Source of the DNA: Oceanobacillus piezotolerans
GTDB lineage: Bacteria > Bacillota > Bacilli > Bacillales > Amphibacillaceae
Direction of reading: 5' to 3'
NCBI RefSeq assembly: GCF_003665065.1
Contig: NZ_RCHR01000002.1
Coordinates: 124,001-188,000, forward strand
DNA: 64,000 nucleotides
In this document: piece after piece, positions 54,753 to 64,000 of the stretch
Layout: each line of letters opens with the position of its first letter
How positions within the stretch are numbered: position 1 is the stretch's first letter
Position numbers and translations under genes: made by a program
Notes under the pieces: model-generated
The model's input: the letters and a program-made list of their open reading frames with translations, nothing else
Told to the model about the DNA's origin: nothing
Databases searched by the model: none

Positions 54753-55340
54753 ATGAATTTAGTACCTACAGTTATTGAACAAACAAACCGTGGAGAACGT
54801 GCATATGACATTTACTCACGTTTATTAAAAGACCGTATTATTTTATTAGGTAGTGGAATCGACGATAATGTTGCAAATTCCATTGTAGCACAATTACTTT
54901 TCTTGGAAGCGGAAGATCCAGATAAGGATATTTCCTTGTATATCAATTCACCTGGTGGATCGATTACAGCTGGTATGGCCATCTACGATACAATGAATTT
55001 TATTAAACCAAATGTATCTACCATCTGTATTGGTATGGCTGCATCTATGGGTGCTTTCCTTCTAACTGCTGGTGAAAAAGGAAAACGCTATGCACTTCCA
55101 AACAGTGAAATTATGATTCACCAACCACTTGGTGGAGCACAAGGTCAAGCAACAGACATTGAAATTCATGCAAAACGTATTATCGAAATCAAGAAACGCA
55201 TGAACCAAATTATGGCTGAAAAAACAGGTCAACCACTAGAAGTAATTGAACGTGATACAGAGCGTGATAACTTCATGACTGCACAAGCTTCTGTAGAATA
55301 TGGCCTAATTGATCAAATCTTAGAACGCAAACCTGAATAA
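54753..55340 (+). CDS. clpP: ATP-dependent Clp protease proteolytic subunit
   Basis: The serine peptidase barrel that works with ClpC, ClpX and ClpE. It has 195 residues. Catalytic triad: Ser 98 in [11 protein letters not shown], His 123 in [12 protein letters not shown] and Asp about 172 in [10 protein letters not shown]. The N-terminal [20 protein letters not shown] is typical. AAGGAGG precedes the ATG. It has its own CtsR-controlled promoter and a strong terminator. Confidence 0.98.
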   Translation: MNLVPTVIEQTNRGERAYDIYSRLLKDRIILLGSGIDDNVANSIVAQLLFLEAEDPDKDISLYINSPGGSITAGMAIYDTMNFIKPNVSTICIGMAASMGAFLLTAGEKGKRYALPNSEIMIHQPLGGAQGQATDIEIHAKRIIEIKKRMNQIMAEKTGQPLEVIERDTERDNFMTAQASVEYGLIDQILERKPE

Positions 55341-55347
55341 GTAATGT

Positions 55348-55382
55348 AAAAAACTCGGCGTCGCTAGAAGCCGAGTTTTTTT
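55348..55382. terminator. Bidirectional terminator between clpP and crh
   Basis: AAAACTCGGC / GCCGAGTTTT with A- and T-runs on either side of the stem, between convergent genes. Confidence 0.9.
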
Positions 55383-55388
55383 CTGCCC

Positions 55389-55643
55389 CTATTTTGTTGA
55401 TACAAATGAACATAAATGATTCAAAGCCACTTCTTCATCAGGACCATCTGCGATTAGAGTGATTTCTTCTCCGCTCGCTATCGCTAAACTCATCAGCCCC
55501 ATAATACTTTTCGCATTAATTTTCTTTCCGCCTTTTTCTAAAAATAAATGCGAAGAATATCGATTTGCTTCCTGCACAAATTGTGCAGCTGGTCTAGCCT
55601 GCAGTCCTGACTCCAATTCAACTTTTAATGACCTTTCAACCAA
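55389..55643 (-). CDS. crh: Catabolite repression HPr-like protein Crh
   Basis: An HPr paralogue of 84 residues that acts in CcpA-dependent regulation, not sugar transport. Position 15 is Gln (ESGLQARPAAQF) where HPr has the phosphorylated His, and Ser 46 lies in NAKSIMGL, the HPr kinase target. An ATG at 55652 touches the ribosome binding site GGGGAGG; TTG at 55643, nine bases further on, gives exactly the B. subtilis Crh numbering (Gln15, Ser46), so I take TTG. It is the last gene of rapZ-glmR-whiA-crh. Confidence 0.93.
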   Translation of the reverse strand: MVERSLKVELESGLQARPAAQFVQEANRYSSHLFLEKGGKKINAKSIMGLMSLAIASGEEITLIADGPDEEVALNHLCSFVSTK

Positions 55644-55901
55644 TTCCCTCATCCTCCCCTTTTGCTCGTAAACGCTAACATTTCTCTATAAAAGAAGGTA
55701 TCTTCGCTTTAGGCGGAAACCTTTGTAGCAGCCAGTAGAGAGTTTATCTCTCTCTAGCTAGCAATCCTAAAGTCCACTTGTTCAATAGAAAACAAATTAT
55801 TCTCTACGGATGGATTGTGGTACGAAGAACCTTATAAATTACCTGCATTATAACATATAATGTCTTTTAAAAAAATAATTCCTCAAAAGCTTCACGAAGG
55901 T

Positions 55902-56849
55902 TTAAAGTACAATCTCACCTTGTTTAATTTTATCAGCAAATTCATCTATTTTCTTTAACCGGTGATTTACCCCTGATTTAGATATCTTCCCACTCGACAC
56001 TAGTTCGCCTAATTCCTTTAAGGAAACTTCCTGGTGCATGATGCGCAGCTTTGCGATTTCTTGCAATTTTTCAGGAAGTTTTTCTAGACCTACTGTTCTT
56101 TCAATGAGCTTTATATTTTCTATTTGTCGGAATGCAGCACCAATGGTTTTATTTAAATTTGCCGTTTCACAATTCACAAGGCGGTTAACGGAATTACGCA
56201 TATCACGAACAATTCTTACATCCTCAAATTTAAATAACGCATTATGCGCCCCAATAATATTGAGGAACTCCGTAATCTTTTCTGCTTCTTTAATATAGAC
56301 AATAAAGCCTTTTTTTCTTTCCAACGTACGAGCCCGGAGTTCAAATGTATTTAACAACTCACATAATGCATCATTATGCTCCTTGTGTACATTAGAGATT
56401 TCTAAATGATAGGATGAAGTTTCTGGATTATTAACGGACCCACCTGCTAAAAACGCACCACGTAAGTATGCTTTTTTACAATCTGAATTCGCTAAGTATT
56501 TATCGGATATGGTTGAAATAATGGAGTAGGAATCCTTCATAATCTCCAGGTCCTGAAGCAGGGTTTGAACTCCTTTTTTCATACGCACAATGTAAACATT
56601 ATTCTTCTTTAGCTTCATCTTTTTACGAACGAGCAATTCTACTGGCAAGGCATATCTCATTTTAATTAAAGTATATATTCTTCTTGCAATCGCAGCATTT
56701 TCCGTTTGTACATCTAGTGTGTATTGCATTCTAGAAAGAGAGATCACGCCATTCATTCGAATGAGAGCGGCTAACTCAGCATCCTGGCATGCTTCATCCT
56801 CGATTTCTAAAGATGTAAGTTCCTTTTTAATTTCTGAAGCAAAGGACAT
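55902..56849 (-). CDS. whiA: DNA-binding protein WhiA
   Basis: A LAGLIDADG-fold plus helix-turn-helix protein, about 315 residues, that influences cell division and chromosome segregation in Bacillus. Residues: [20 protein letters not shown] at the N-terminus, [20 protein letters not shown] (degenerate homing-endonuclease core), and C-terminal helix-turn-helix [20 protein letters not shown] then [10 protein letters not shown]. An earlier ATG (56879) precedes the AGGAGGT site, so the ATG at 56849 is the start. Confidence 0.95.
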   Translation of the reverse strand: MSFASEIKKELTSLEIEDEACQDAELAALIRMNGVISLSRMQYTLDVQTENAAIARRIYTLIKMRYALPVELLVRKKMKLKKNNVYIVRMKKGVQTLLQDLEIMKDSYSIISTISDKYLANSDCKKAYLRGAFLAGGSVNNPETSSYHLEISNVHKEHNDALCELLNTFELRARTLERKKGFIVYIKEAEKITEFLNIIGAHNALFKFEDVRIVRDMRNSVNRLVNCETANLNKTIGAAFRQIENIKLIERTVGLEKLPEKLQEIAKLRIMHQEVSLKELGELVSSGKISKSGVNHRLKKIDEFADKIKQGEIVL

Positions 56850-56875
56850 GCTCATACCTCCTTTACTTATGCGTG

Positions 56876-57835
56876 TCACTGCTCCAATATGGAATACAAT
56901 AACATCGCTATTTTATCTTTATCATGCCTTACCGTAGACCCTCGATGACTAATAATATCCCCTTCAATAATTTCCAGACCCATATCGACTAATTTTTCGA
57001 TATCATAAGTCACTGGCTCAGCATTTTCCTCCGCATAAACTGCACGGATTGATTGCTCAATTGGTTCATTATGAACGACGATAGCATCCAAGCATCCTGT
57101 TCCTATGTGGCGAATAATAGCCCCAACATGATCAGATGCTGTATATCCGGTTGTTTCGCCAGCTTGTGTCATCACATTACAAACATAGACAACTTTTCCT
57201 TGTGTTTTTCTTAGGGCATCATCAATCTCGGGTATGATTAAATTCGGCATAATACTTGTATATAAACTACCTGGGGAAATAATAACTAAGTCAGCCATTT
57301 CAATCGCACGCACTGCATTAGGCAGAGGTGTGATCTTGTCCGGACTCAGAAACACTCGATCAATCCGCTTATTTACTTTCGGGATATTAGATTCTCCAGA
57401 TACAGTCGTACCATCTATAAATTCTGCATGGAGTGACATCGTTTGGTTGGAAATCGGATAAATCTCGCCTTTAACATTTAAAACACGGGAAATCTCCTTA
57501 ATTCCATCATAAAAATCACCTGTAATGGAAGTCATCGCAGCCAATAATAAATTCCCCATGGAGTGCCCAGATAAGCCGTTCCCCACCGAGAAACGATGTT
57601 GAAATAGGTCAAGCAGCATAGGCTCTGCATCGGATAGTGCTGCAATAACATTTCGGATATCGCCTGGAGCCGGAATGTCCATTTCATTTCGCAATCTTCC
57701 TGTACTTCCCCCATCATCAGCCACGGTAACTAATGCTGTAAGCTGGATTGGTAAATCTTTAAGACCACGCAAGAGGACTGGCATACCGGTACCTCCGCCG
57801 ATTACAACGACCCGTGGCAGCTTCAGAACTGACAT
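56876..57835 (-). CDS. glmR: GlmR (YvcK), gluconeogenesis/cell-wall precursor factor
   Basis: A UDP-sugar-binding protein of 319 residues in the CofD-like superfamily, required on gluconeogenic carbon sources and stimulating GlmS in Bacillus. [20 protein letters not shown] (9-28), [38 protein letters not shown] and [15 protein letters not shown] are the family blocks. AAAGGAAC precedes the ATG. Lies between rapZ (3-bp gap) and whiA (overlap with its upstream region). Confidence 0.95.
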   Translation of the reverse strand: MSVLKLPRVVVIGGGTGMPVLLRGLKDLPIQLTALVTVADDGGSTGRLRNEMDIPAPGDIRNVIAALSDAEPMLLDLFQHRFSVGNGLSGHSMGNLLLAAMTSITGDFYDGIKEISRVLNVKGEIYPISNQTMSLHAEFIDGTTVSGESNIPKVNKRIDRVFLSPDKITPLPNAVRAIEMADLVIISPGSLYTSIMPNLIIPEIDDALRKTQGKVVYVCNVMTQAGETTGYTASDHVGAIIRHIGTGCLDAIVVHNEPIEQSIRAVYAEENAEPVTYDIEKLVDMGLEIIEGDIISHRGSTVRHDKDKIAMLLYSILEQ

Positions 57836-57837
57836 AA

Positions 57838-58722
57838 TTAATGTTCCTTTCTTTTGTCAATATCTCGATGGCTAACATGTGTAATATACTGGCTGGACAA
57901 CTCTTTTGCAAAGTGTTCCGCTAGGGCAACCGACCGATGCTGTCCACCCGTACAGCCAATTCCAACAACTAACTGGGATTTCCCCTCTTTCTTATATTGG
58001 GGCAGCATAAATTGCAACAAGTCCATCGCCTTGTCAATAAATGCTTGAGTATCAGACCATTTAAAAACATATGTTGCTACATCTTGATTTAAACCAGTTA
58101 ATGGCTGTAAGTGAGAGACATAGTGCGGGTTTGGCAAAAATCTGACATCAAAGACGGTATCTGCATCAATTGGAATTCCATACTTGAATCCAAATGAAAC
58201 CAAATGCACAGAGAAAATCTCTTGTTTGTCTTCTGAATATATTTTAACGATTTTTTCTCTTAAGTCTTTAGGCTTTAAATTGGTAGTATCAATGATACGC
58301 TGTGCTCTTCCACGTAACTCATCCAGAATTTCTCGTTCTTGTCTAATCCCATTTAACGGGAGACCGCCAACTGCTAATGGGTGGGAACGCCTTGTCTCCT
58401 TATAACGACTAACAAGCTTTTCATCTTTGGCGTCTAAGAATAGGATATGCTCATCTATCCACTGTTCTTTCCCCAAACTATCTAATGCATCAAATAACGA
58501 ATCAAAAAATTCACGTCCACGCAGGTCCATGACTAATGCTACTTTTTGAATGTTGTTGGTAGAATCCTTCATTAGATCTAAGAATTTTGGTAACAAGGTA
58601 GGGGGTAAATTATCGACACAATAATAACCCAAATCTTCAAAGCTTTGTACCGCTACAGTTTTCCCAGCACCTGACATTCCGGTTATAATTACCAATTTAG
58701 TTTCTGATTTGTTATCACTCAT
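57838..58722 (-). CDS. rapZ: RapZ-family nucleotide-binding protein (YvcJ)
   Basis: A P-loop protein of 294 residues. Walker [21 protein letters not shown] (15-34), [12 protein letters not shown], the [20 protein letters not shown] segment and C-terminal [17 protein letters not shown] with GGQHR signature. In enteric bacteria RapZ regulates glmS RNA; in Bacillus YvcJ hydrolyses GTP and affects competence (family knowledge). The start follows AAGGGGAGAG. The Nudix gene yvcI that usually precedes it is absent. Confidence 0.94.
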   Translation of the reverse strand: MSDNKSETKLVIITGMSGAGKTVAVQSFEDLGYYCVDNLPPTLLPKFLDLMKDSTNNIQKVALVMDLRGREFFDSLFDALDSLGKEQWIDEHILFLDAKDEKLVSRYKETRRSHPLAVGGLPLNGIRQEREILDELRGRAQRIIDTTNLKPKDLREKIVKIYSEDKQEIFSVHLVSFGFKYGIPIDADTVFDVRFLPNPHYVSHLQPLTGLNQDVATYVFKWSDTQAFIDKAMDLLQFMLPQYKKEGKSQLVVGIGCTGGQHRSVALAEHFAKELSSQYITHVSHRDIDKRKEH

Positions 58723-59102
58723 CTTCTTCTCTCCCCTTTATTCAAGTTGAAGGATATCATGAACATAAAAATAAGTGTAGAAATTTATAATTTCGTAATG
58801 AAATATAAAGAACAAAAGCTCATCAACCGAAAACATCGGGGCTAAGTCACTAACCTATACTGTATGCTCTTCCTTTATTATACTATGAAAGCAATGAAAC
58901 TTCCATTCGTCCTGACTGGAAAGCCTCTGCCATTTTTTATTAAAAACTAAAATCTTCACCTTAGGCGAGGTCTTAGCTGAACTTATGAAGAGCAATATTT
59001 ATTCTGATCTTCTTGAAGAATAAATACGACAAATTAAGACAAGCTTTAATGAGATTCTCTCTTTATTATTTGGGGTCTTGTCCCATAATTAGACAAAAAA
59101 AG
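58723..59102. other. Intergenic stretch without a supported gene
   Basis: AT-rich, no gene seen. In B. subtilis the Nudix hydrolase gene yvcI occupies this place. A minus-strand TATAAT at about 58878-58883 could be part of the rapZ operon promoter, but no good -35 was found. Confidence 0.5.
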
Positions 59103-59185
59103 GCACAGATGGAATCATCTGTGCAAGAAACTAATTTATCTATTAAAAGGGGGTCAATTAGTTATTTATAGTGTACCCCTTTTTT
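59103..59185 (-). terminator. Two hairpins downstream of trxB
   Basis: GCACAGAT / ATCTGTGC (59103-59124) with a long U-run on the minus strand is the likely trxB terminator. A second stem AAAAGGGGGT / ACCCCTTTT (59145-59185) with T-run on the plus strand lies between it and trxB. Confidence 0.75.
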
Positions 59186-59237
59186 GTTTCGATTGTATTA
59201 CAGCATCATTAAAACAAAGTTAAGATTTGCATTTAAA

Positions 59238-60203
<966 letters not shown>

Positions 60204-60323
60204 TTATGTTCTAATTAATTACCTGGATTTCAATAAATAATATAATTTTTATTATATACATCTACCTTATAAAATCTGATGCTATTCGTCTATTATTCTG
60301 CTCATCTCCAGGTAATTAATGCT

Positions 60324-61319
60324 CTATTCTTTATTCCATGGACCTGATTCTTGTCCTAGCAATGGATGTCGTTTACATCCTTCCTGCCATAATTCTAAAG
60401 CCTTCGAAGGCTCTCCAACTTGATAAGCAGAAATACTGTACCAACGGAAAAAAGATGGGTGGTTCTTCACTGATCCTTTTCCAAGCTTTAGAAATCGCTG
60501 ATAAGCAGCCTGATAATTTCCCGTTCTAGCAAAAGTAACGGCTAGCCTTAATTTCTGTTGCTCATGCATTGGATAAATATTTTCCAGTACTCCAATATGT
60601 GCTTGGTATGCATCTAAATCACCAGTTTCATAATAGAAAATGGCCAAATTAGCGTGACTGTATAATGACAGTGGCTCAACTTCTAGTAATTGGAGCTGCT
60701 GTTCAATGGCTTTTTCTTGATTACCTGAGAAGAATAGCGCCTGGCAATAGTCATGCTTGGCCATCATATAGTCTGGAAAGAGGCTCATTAACTCTTCAAG
60801 GACTGGAATAGCTTCCTCCCACTCTTGATTCTCCATATGAAAGAAGGCAGTCTCCTGGTAGATTAATAGATCATCTTCATCATCTAAAGTGAATTCATTG
60901 TCTTCATCGTCATCATATTCAATAACCTCCAGGAGACTTTTAGCATCTTCACTGAAGTCACCTTCTGGTTCTTTTTCAAGATAGGACATCGCATATTTTC
61001 TGGCATCATTTAATAAGCCTAAATGCGCATAGTTATTGGCAATTAGGTAATAACAATCTATATAGTTACTGTTTTGCAGTACTTCGGTTAATACTTGATT
61101 AGCAGCATGATATGCTCCAATTTCTGTATAAATGACAGACATTTGACATTGAAACAGTGGCTCTTTTGGCTTCGCGTCAATTGCCTTCTTCATCCATTTT
61201 ATTGCAAGATCAAATTTCCGGTTCTGAAAAGCTTCTACGCCTTTCGTGAAGTAAAAATCACCATCAGGAATAAAAGGGATAATATTTGTTGGTTCTTTCT
61301 TTTTTCTTGCCTGTGGCAT
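60324..61319 (-). CDS. Tetratricopeptide repeat protein (YvcD-like)
   Basis: A helical-repeat protein of about 331 residues with an N-terminal basic stretch MPQARKKKEPTNIIPFIPDG. TPR-like helices begin at FYFTKGVEAFQNRKFDLAIK, then WMKKAIDAKPKEPLFQCQMS, and repeat with AIPVLEELMSLFPDYMMAKH and EKAIEQQLQLLEVEPLSLYS. A very acidic linker (EVIEYDDDEDNEFTLDDEDD) sits in the middle. The first ATG at 61343 lacks a ribosome binding site; AGGGGGA precedes ATG 61319. Probably a protein-interaction scaffold; partner unknown. Located upstream of trxB. Confidence 0.87.
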   Translation of the reverse strand: MPQARKKKEPTNIIPFIPDGDFYFTKGVEAFQNRKFDLAIKWMKKAIDAKPKEPLFQCQMSVIYTEIGAYHAANQVLTEVLQNSNYIDCYYLIANNYAHLGLLNDARKYAMSYLEKEPEGDFSEDAKSLLEVIEYDDDEDNEFTLDDEDDLLIYQETAFFHMENQEWEEAIPVLEELMSLFPDYMMAKHDYCQALFFSGNQEKAIEQQLQLLEVEPLSLYSHANLAIFYYETGDLDAYQAHIGVLENIYPMHEQQKLRLAVTFARTGNYQAAYQRFLKLGKGSVKNHPSFFRWYSISAYQVGEPSKALELWQEGCKRHPLLGQESGPWNKE

Positions 61320-61450
61320 AAATATCCCCCTATATGAAGTCAATATGTCAAAAGTATACCATATCTAAACCGGGAATAATATAGGGAAAAGAAGGGATTC
61401 ACCGATTGTTAGAATTCCAGGATAATTTTGGTATTCTAGATAATAGTAAA

Positions 61451-61881
61451 TAGACCGCTGATTAGTTTAATTCATTATAGTGCATAAAACCCGCTCCGGA
61501 AATACACTGCGCTTTCCACGGGCGGCTGCTGAGCCTCCTCGAGACTGTCGTCTCTGAGGGGTCTCACCTAGGCCTGTCCTCCCGTAGGAGTCTCCGTGTA
61601 TTTCCTCCGCTAGATTGTGCTTTTAAACCTCTATGGATGGAGAAAGCTCCCCTTAACAGGAAGTGATTGTAGCGGAGGGCAGTCGACTCCTGCGGGAAAA
61701 GCAACAAGCGAAGACCCCGCAGGAAGTGATCTTCTTCCGAGGAGGCTGAGACGTTGCCCGCGGAAAGCGTACTGCCCGAAGCGAAAATCACGAGCGCATA
61801 TTTCCAGTGTATTGTGGAGCGTCTTTAAGCATTATCCTGAATTCAGTTAATCAACATTTTCTATCAACTACTGAGTTAACT
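61451..61881. repeat. Long palindromic repeat, copy 3 of 3 (opposite orientation)
   Basis: Same element as at 2863-3287 and 34027-34454, read on the minus strand as Y-A-B-X like copy 2. Arm A is at about 61670-61795 and arm B about 61500-61615. The flanks are well kept: TAGACCGCTGATTAG at the left and AATCAACATTTTCTATCAAC at the right. One arm-B block carries a few changes (CCTGTCCTCCCGTAGGAGTC). It lies between the TPR gene and glpD. Confidence 0.85.
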
Positions 61882-61888
61882 AATTGAA

Positions 61889-61918
61889 AGTGCGTTAATC
61901 TCCAAAGATTAACGCACT
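61889..61918 (-). terminator. Terminator of glpD
   Basis: AGTGCGTTAATCT / AGATTAACGCACT, a 13-bp perfect stem with a 4-base loop, 10 bp past the stop. Confidence 0.85.
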
Positions 61919-61927
61919 ACTTTATGG

Positions 61928-63592
61928 CTATTTAACAGGAGTAACTGCTTCTTTCAATAATTGCTCTAATTCAAGGCGATATTCCTTGGACTGCTCATCA
62001 CTCCATTGGAAATACTTCTTCATATAGTCAATTACCGATTCCTTATTTTCATGGACCCAGTCAATGTCAAAGAATAATGCACCTGTACGGCGAATGAAAA
62101 AGTCAACCGGCTTATAGGCAAGCTCGTATTCTATTGAATAAAGAAGCTGTGTTAACACAATTGGATCAATATTTTCTTTAGCAGCTTCTTCTTTATTGTC
62201 TCTAAACAGGGTAAATAAAACATCTACATTGGAGCCGTATTGCTGTACGAGAGCCATTGCTTCTTCTTCTGATAATCCCAAGCTCATTCCTTCTTTTACC
62301 TTGTTTTTCTTATATAGTTCGAATCCTACAGAGCCATCCACATCACCACCTGAAATAGGCAGATCCATCGTATTACTATTAGAATATAAAATGCCTTCTT
62401 CCTCTTTTAGTTGCTTTGCTACAGTATTCACCGCTTCTTGTGCCATTTTTCGGTAGCCTGTTAATTTTCCTCCAGCCATGGAAATCAATCCAGATTCTGA
62501 GATAAATATTTCATCTTTACGTGAGATTTCACTTGGGTTAGATGCCCCCGCTTCCGCTATTAATGGACGAAGACCTGCCCAGCTTGATTCCACATCCTCT
62601 GGTCCTAATTCTAGTTTAGGGAACATATAGTGAATTGCACGAAGCAAATAATCCCGGTCCTCCACGGTTAATACTGGGTGGGCAATGTCTCCTGTATAAG
62701 TAGTATCGGTCGTTCCCACATAGGTTTTGTTGTCTCTTGGTATAGCAAAGATCATACGTCCATCAGGTGTATCAAAATAAATCGCTTGTCGTAATGGGAA
62801 GACCTCATTTGAAAATACTAGATGTACTCCCTTTGTTAAATGCAATGCCTTTCCCTGCTTAGAACCGTCTATCTCCCGAAGATTATCTACCCATGGCCCT
62901 GCCGCATTCACAATTTTTTTCGCATAAATCGGATGCTTTTCTCCTGTAATTTGATCTTCAATGATCGCTCCTTCTAATTTATTCTCCTCCGAATAAAGGA
63001 ATTTAGAAGCTTTCGCATAATTTAGCGCGTGCACTCCATACTCGACTGCCTTTTTCATTACTTCGATCGTTAGCCTTGCATCATCTGTTCGATATTCCAC
63101 ATAATAACCAGCACCCTTTAAGTCTTCTTGTTTAATCAATGATTCTCGTTCAATAGCCTCACTTGCGCTTAACATTTTACGACGTTCTCTTTTTTTAACT
63201 CCTGCCAGAAAATCATATACACGTAGACCAATGTTGGTTGTTAATGGTCCTAAGGTGCTTCCTTTATGAAAGGGTAACATCATCCATTCAGGAGTCGTAA
63301 CATGCGGTCCATTTTCGTATACGATTGCTCTTTCCTTTCCAACATCCGCAACCATTTTTATCTCAAATTGCTGTAGATAGCGAAGCCCACCATGTACCAG
63401 TTTTGTCGATCGGCTTGATGTCCCCGCAGCAAAATCCTGCATCTCCACTAAGCCGACACGCATTCCTCTTGTTGCAGCATCCAATGCGATTCCCGCTCCT
63501 GTTATTCCCCCGCCGATAATTAGCACATCGAGGGGATTCTCTTTCAGCTCTGTCCAGATTTCTGGACGATTTAGACTTGAGAAGTTAGTCAT
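61928..63592 (-). CDS. glpD: Glycerol-3-phosphate dehydrogenase, FAD-dependent (aerobic)
   Basis: A peripheral membrane flavoprotein of 554 residues that oxidises glycerol 3-phosphate to dihydroxyacetone phosphate and passes electrons to quinone. FAD motif DVLIIGGGITGAGIALDAAT (23-42), TSSRSTKLVHGGLRYLQQFE (about 59-78), AAGPWVDNLR, and AGGKLTGYRKMA in the C-terminal half. The ribosome binding site is AGGAGG. Upstream on the same strand is the PTS-dependent dihydroxyacetone kinase subunit DhaM; a hairpin with U-run in between suggests leader control. Confidence 0.96.
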   Translation of the reverse strand: MTNFSSLNRPEIWTELKENPLDVLIIGGGITGAGIALDAATRGMRVGLVEMQDFAAGTSSRSTKLVHGGLRYLQQFEIKMVADVGKERAIVYENGPHVTTPEWMMLPFHKGSTLGPLTTNIGLRVYDFLAGVKKRERRKMLSASEAIERESLIKQEDLKGAGYYVEYRTDDARLTIEVMKKAVEYGVHALNYAKASKFLYSEENKLEGAIIEDQITGEKHPIYAKKIVNAAGPWVDNLREIDGSKQGKALHLTKGVHLVFSNEVFPLRQAIYFDTPDGRMIFAIPRDNKTYVGTTDTTYTGDIAHPVLTVEDRDYLLRAIHYMFPKLELGPEDVESSWAGLRPLIAEAGASNPSEISRKDEIFISESGLISMAGGKLTGYRKMAQEAVNTVAKQLKEEEGILYSNSNTMDLPISGGDVDGSVGFELYKKNKVKEGMSLGLSEEEAMALVQQYGSNVDVLFTLFRDNKEEAAKENIDPIVLTQLLYSIEYELAYKPVDFFIRRTGALFFDIDWVHENKESVIDYMKKYFQWSDEQSKEYRLELEQLLKEAVTPVK

Positions 63593-63675
63593 GACGTGAT
63601 ACCTCCTATTTTAGTCGGCAAGAAAGTTCACTTTCCTACTCGCAATAAGTTCAAAAGGGTTATGAGGAGAAAAAA

Positions 63676-63728
63676 GAGAAGCCACAAACGTACTAATGCA
63701 CCTCTGCATTAGCTGTTTGCGGCTCTTC
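63676..63728 (-). terminator. Long hairpin with U-run upstream of glpD: dhaM terminator or glpD leader attenuator
   Basis: On the minus strand AGAGCCGCAAACAGCTAATGCA pairs (read in two parts) with TGCATTAGTACGTTTGTGGCTTCT around GAGG, followed by CTTTTTTC. It lies 72 bp after the dhaM stop and 84 bp before the glpD start. In B. subtilis glpD is controlled by GlpP antitermination at a leader terminator; a TATAAT-like -10 lies at about 63773-63778. Which role applies here is not settled. Confidence 0.65.
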
Positions 63729-63799
63729 CAAATCTCCGTCCAATCTATTAACTTATAATAACTATAACATATTATATCTTTATCGTATACAAATGTGCA

Positions 63800-64000
63800 T
63801 CAACTATTTTCACAATGGAATTCTTCTTTCACGGAATCATAAATATCCTGCAGTTTCTTTCCCATTCCAGATTCAACTGCTGCCATATAGGCTCCCTCCA
63901 CCAGTGGAGATTCTATTAACTTAGCTTGAATAGATTCCGTCATTTCGATTGCCATTTCTGCATTCATTTTCGCACTGCCAATATCGTAAAACAGAAGGAC
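63800..64000 (-). CDS. dhaM: Partial gene: PTS-dependent dihydroxyacetone kinase phosphotransferase subunit DhaM (C-terminus)
   Basis: Only the last 66 codons lie in the window; the gene runs off the right edge. It reads LLFYDIGSAKMNAEMAIEMT, then VEGAYMAAVESGMGKKLQDI and ends HCENS. The DIGSA and EGA..AAV segments are conserved in DhaM, an EIIA-Man-like protein that passes phosphate from HPr to the dihydroxyacetone kinase. This links glycerol/dihydroxyacetone use to the PTS whose enzyme I is encoded at 35980. Confidence 0.85.
   Translation of the reverse strand, partial: VLLFYDIGSAKMNAEMAIEMTESIQAKLIESPLVEGAYMAAVESGMGKKLQDIYDSVKEEFHCENS

Noticed and set aside
59145..59185. Insertion sequence end near trxB
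   Set aside because: The 10-bp stem with GGGGG could suggest a terminal repeat, but no transposase remnant or target duplication is visible; a terminator explains it.

Overview
The window is low-GC Firmicute DNA, most likely from a spore-forming Bacillaceae member of the Oceanobacillus/Virgibacillus type. Supporting signs are strong AGGAGG-type ribosome binding sites, GTG and TTG starts, a CotF-type spore coat gene, a class IV (PhaRC) polyhydroxybutyrate synthase, Crh, CtsR- and CggR-type operators, and gene orders known from Bacillus subtilis (secG-est-rnr-smpB-ssrA, sigL-cggR-gapA-pgk-tpiA-gpmI-eno, trxB-rapZ-glmR-whiA-crh). The genus is an inference; the sequence alone does not prove it.

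Positions 1-9.7 kb hold a partial Fe-S-type gene, an MhqR-like MarR repressor with a candidate operator, pgi plus an unknown partner gene, a long palindromic repeat, the pentose phosphate genes zwf-gnd-tal, an FMN reductase with an MhqR-like box, a coat protein and a glycolipid-type glycosyltransferase. Positions 9.9-19.7 kb hold a 3-hydroxybutyrate dehydrogenase with a GntP-family permease, a small MazG-like protein, an aromatic-acid-type MFS transporter with a cre site on its promoter, and a Fur-controlled siderophore importer with an adjacent ferredoxin-NADP reductase. Positions 19.8-22.1 kb hold two nucleoside hydrolases. Their leader contains a sigma-A-like promoter, a divergent purine-riboswitch-like aptamer and a terminator; this is the most interesting signal in the window.

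Positions 22.3-27.2 kb are the polyhydroxybutyrate locus: phaR-phaB-phaC on the minus strand and, divergently, phaQ, phaP and a second reductase. Positions 27.8-34.8 kb hold DUF2975 genes (one a deletion-fused pseudogene), the tmRNA gene, smpB, a ZIP transporter, rnr, a carboxylesterase, a second palindromic repeat and secG. Positions 34.9-38.9 kb hold a lipase-like hydrolase, ptsI without ptsH, a nitroreductase and a DUF1648 protein. Positions 39.2-48.1 kb are the glycolytic operon with its repressor CggR, a glutaredoxin-like protein and sigma-54.

Positions 48.3-54.5 kb hold a small kinase, an FAH-family hydrolase, shikimate kinase and tRNA-Arg(CCG). The tRNA is followed by a 2.2-kb decayed mobile region bounded by a 14-bp direct repeat; it contains a secreted MBL protein, a DUF3006 protein and broken phage tail genes. 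Positions 54.7-61.3 kb hold clpP, crh, whiA, glmR, rapZ, trxB and a TPR protein. The window ends with a third palindromic repeat, glpD, a leader hairpin and the 3' end of dhaM.

Carbon metabolism ties the window together: glycolysis, the oxidative pentose phosphate route, glycerol/dihydroxyacetone use, PTS signalling (PtsI, Crh, DhaM), and both synthesis and uptake/oxidation of 3-hydroxybutyrate.
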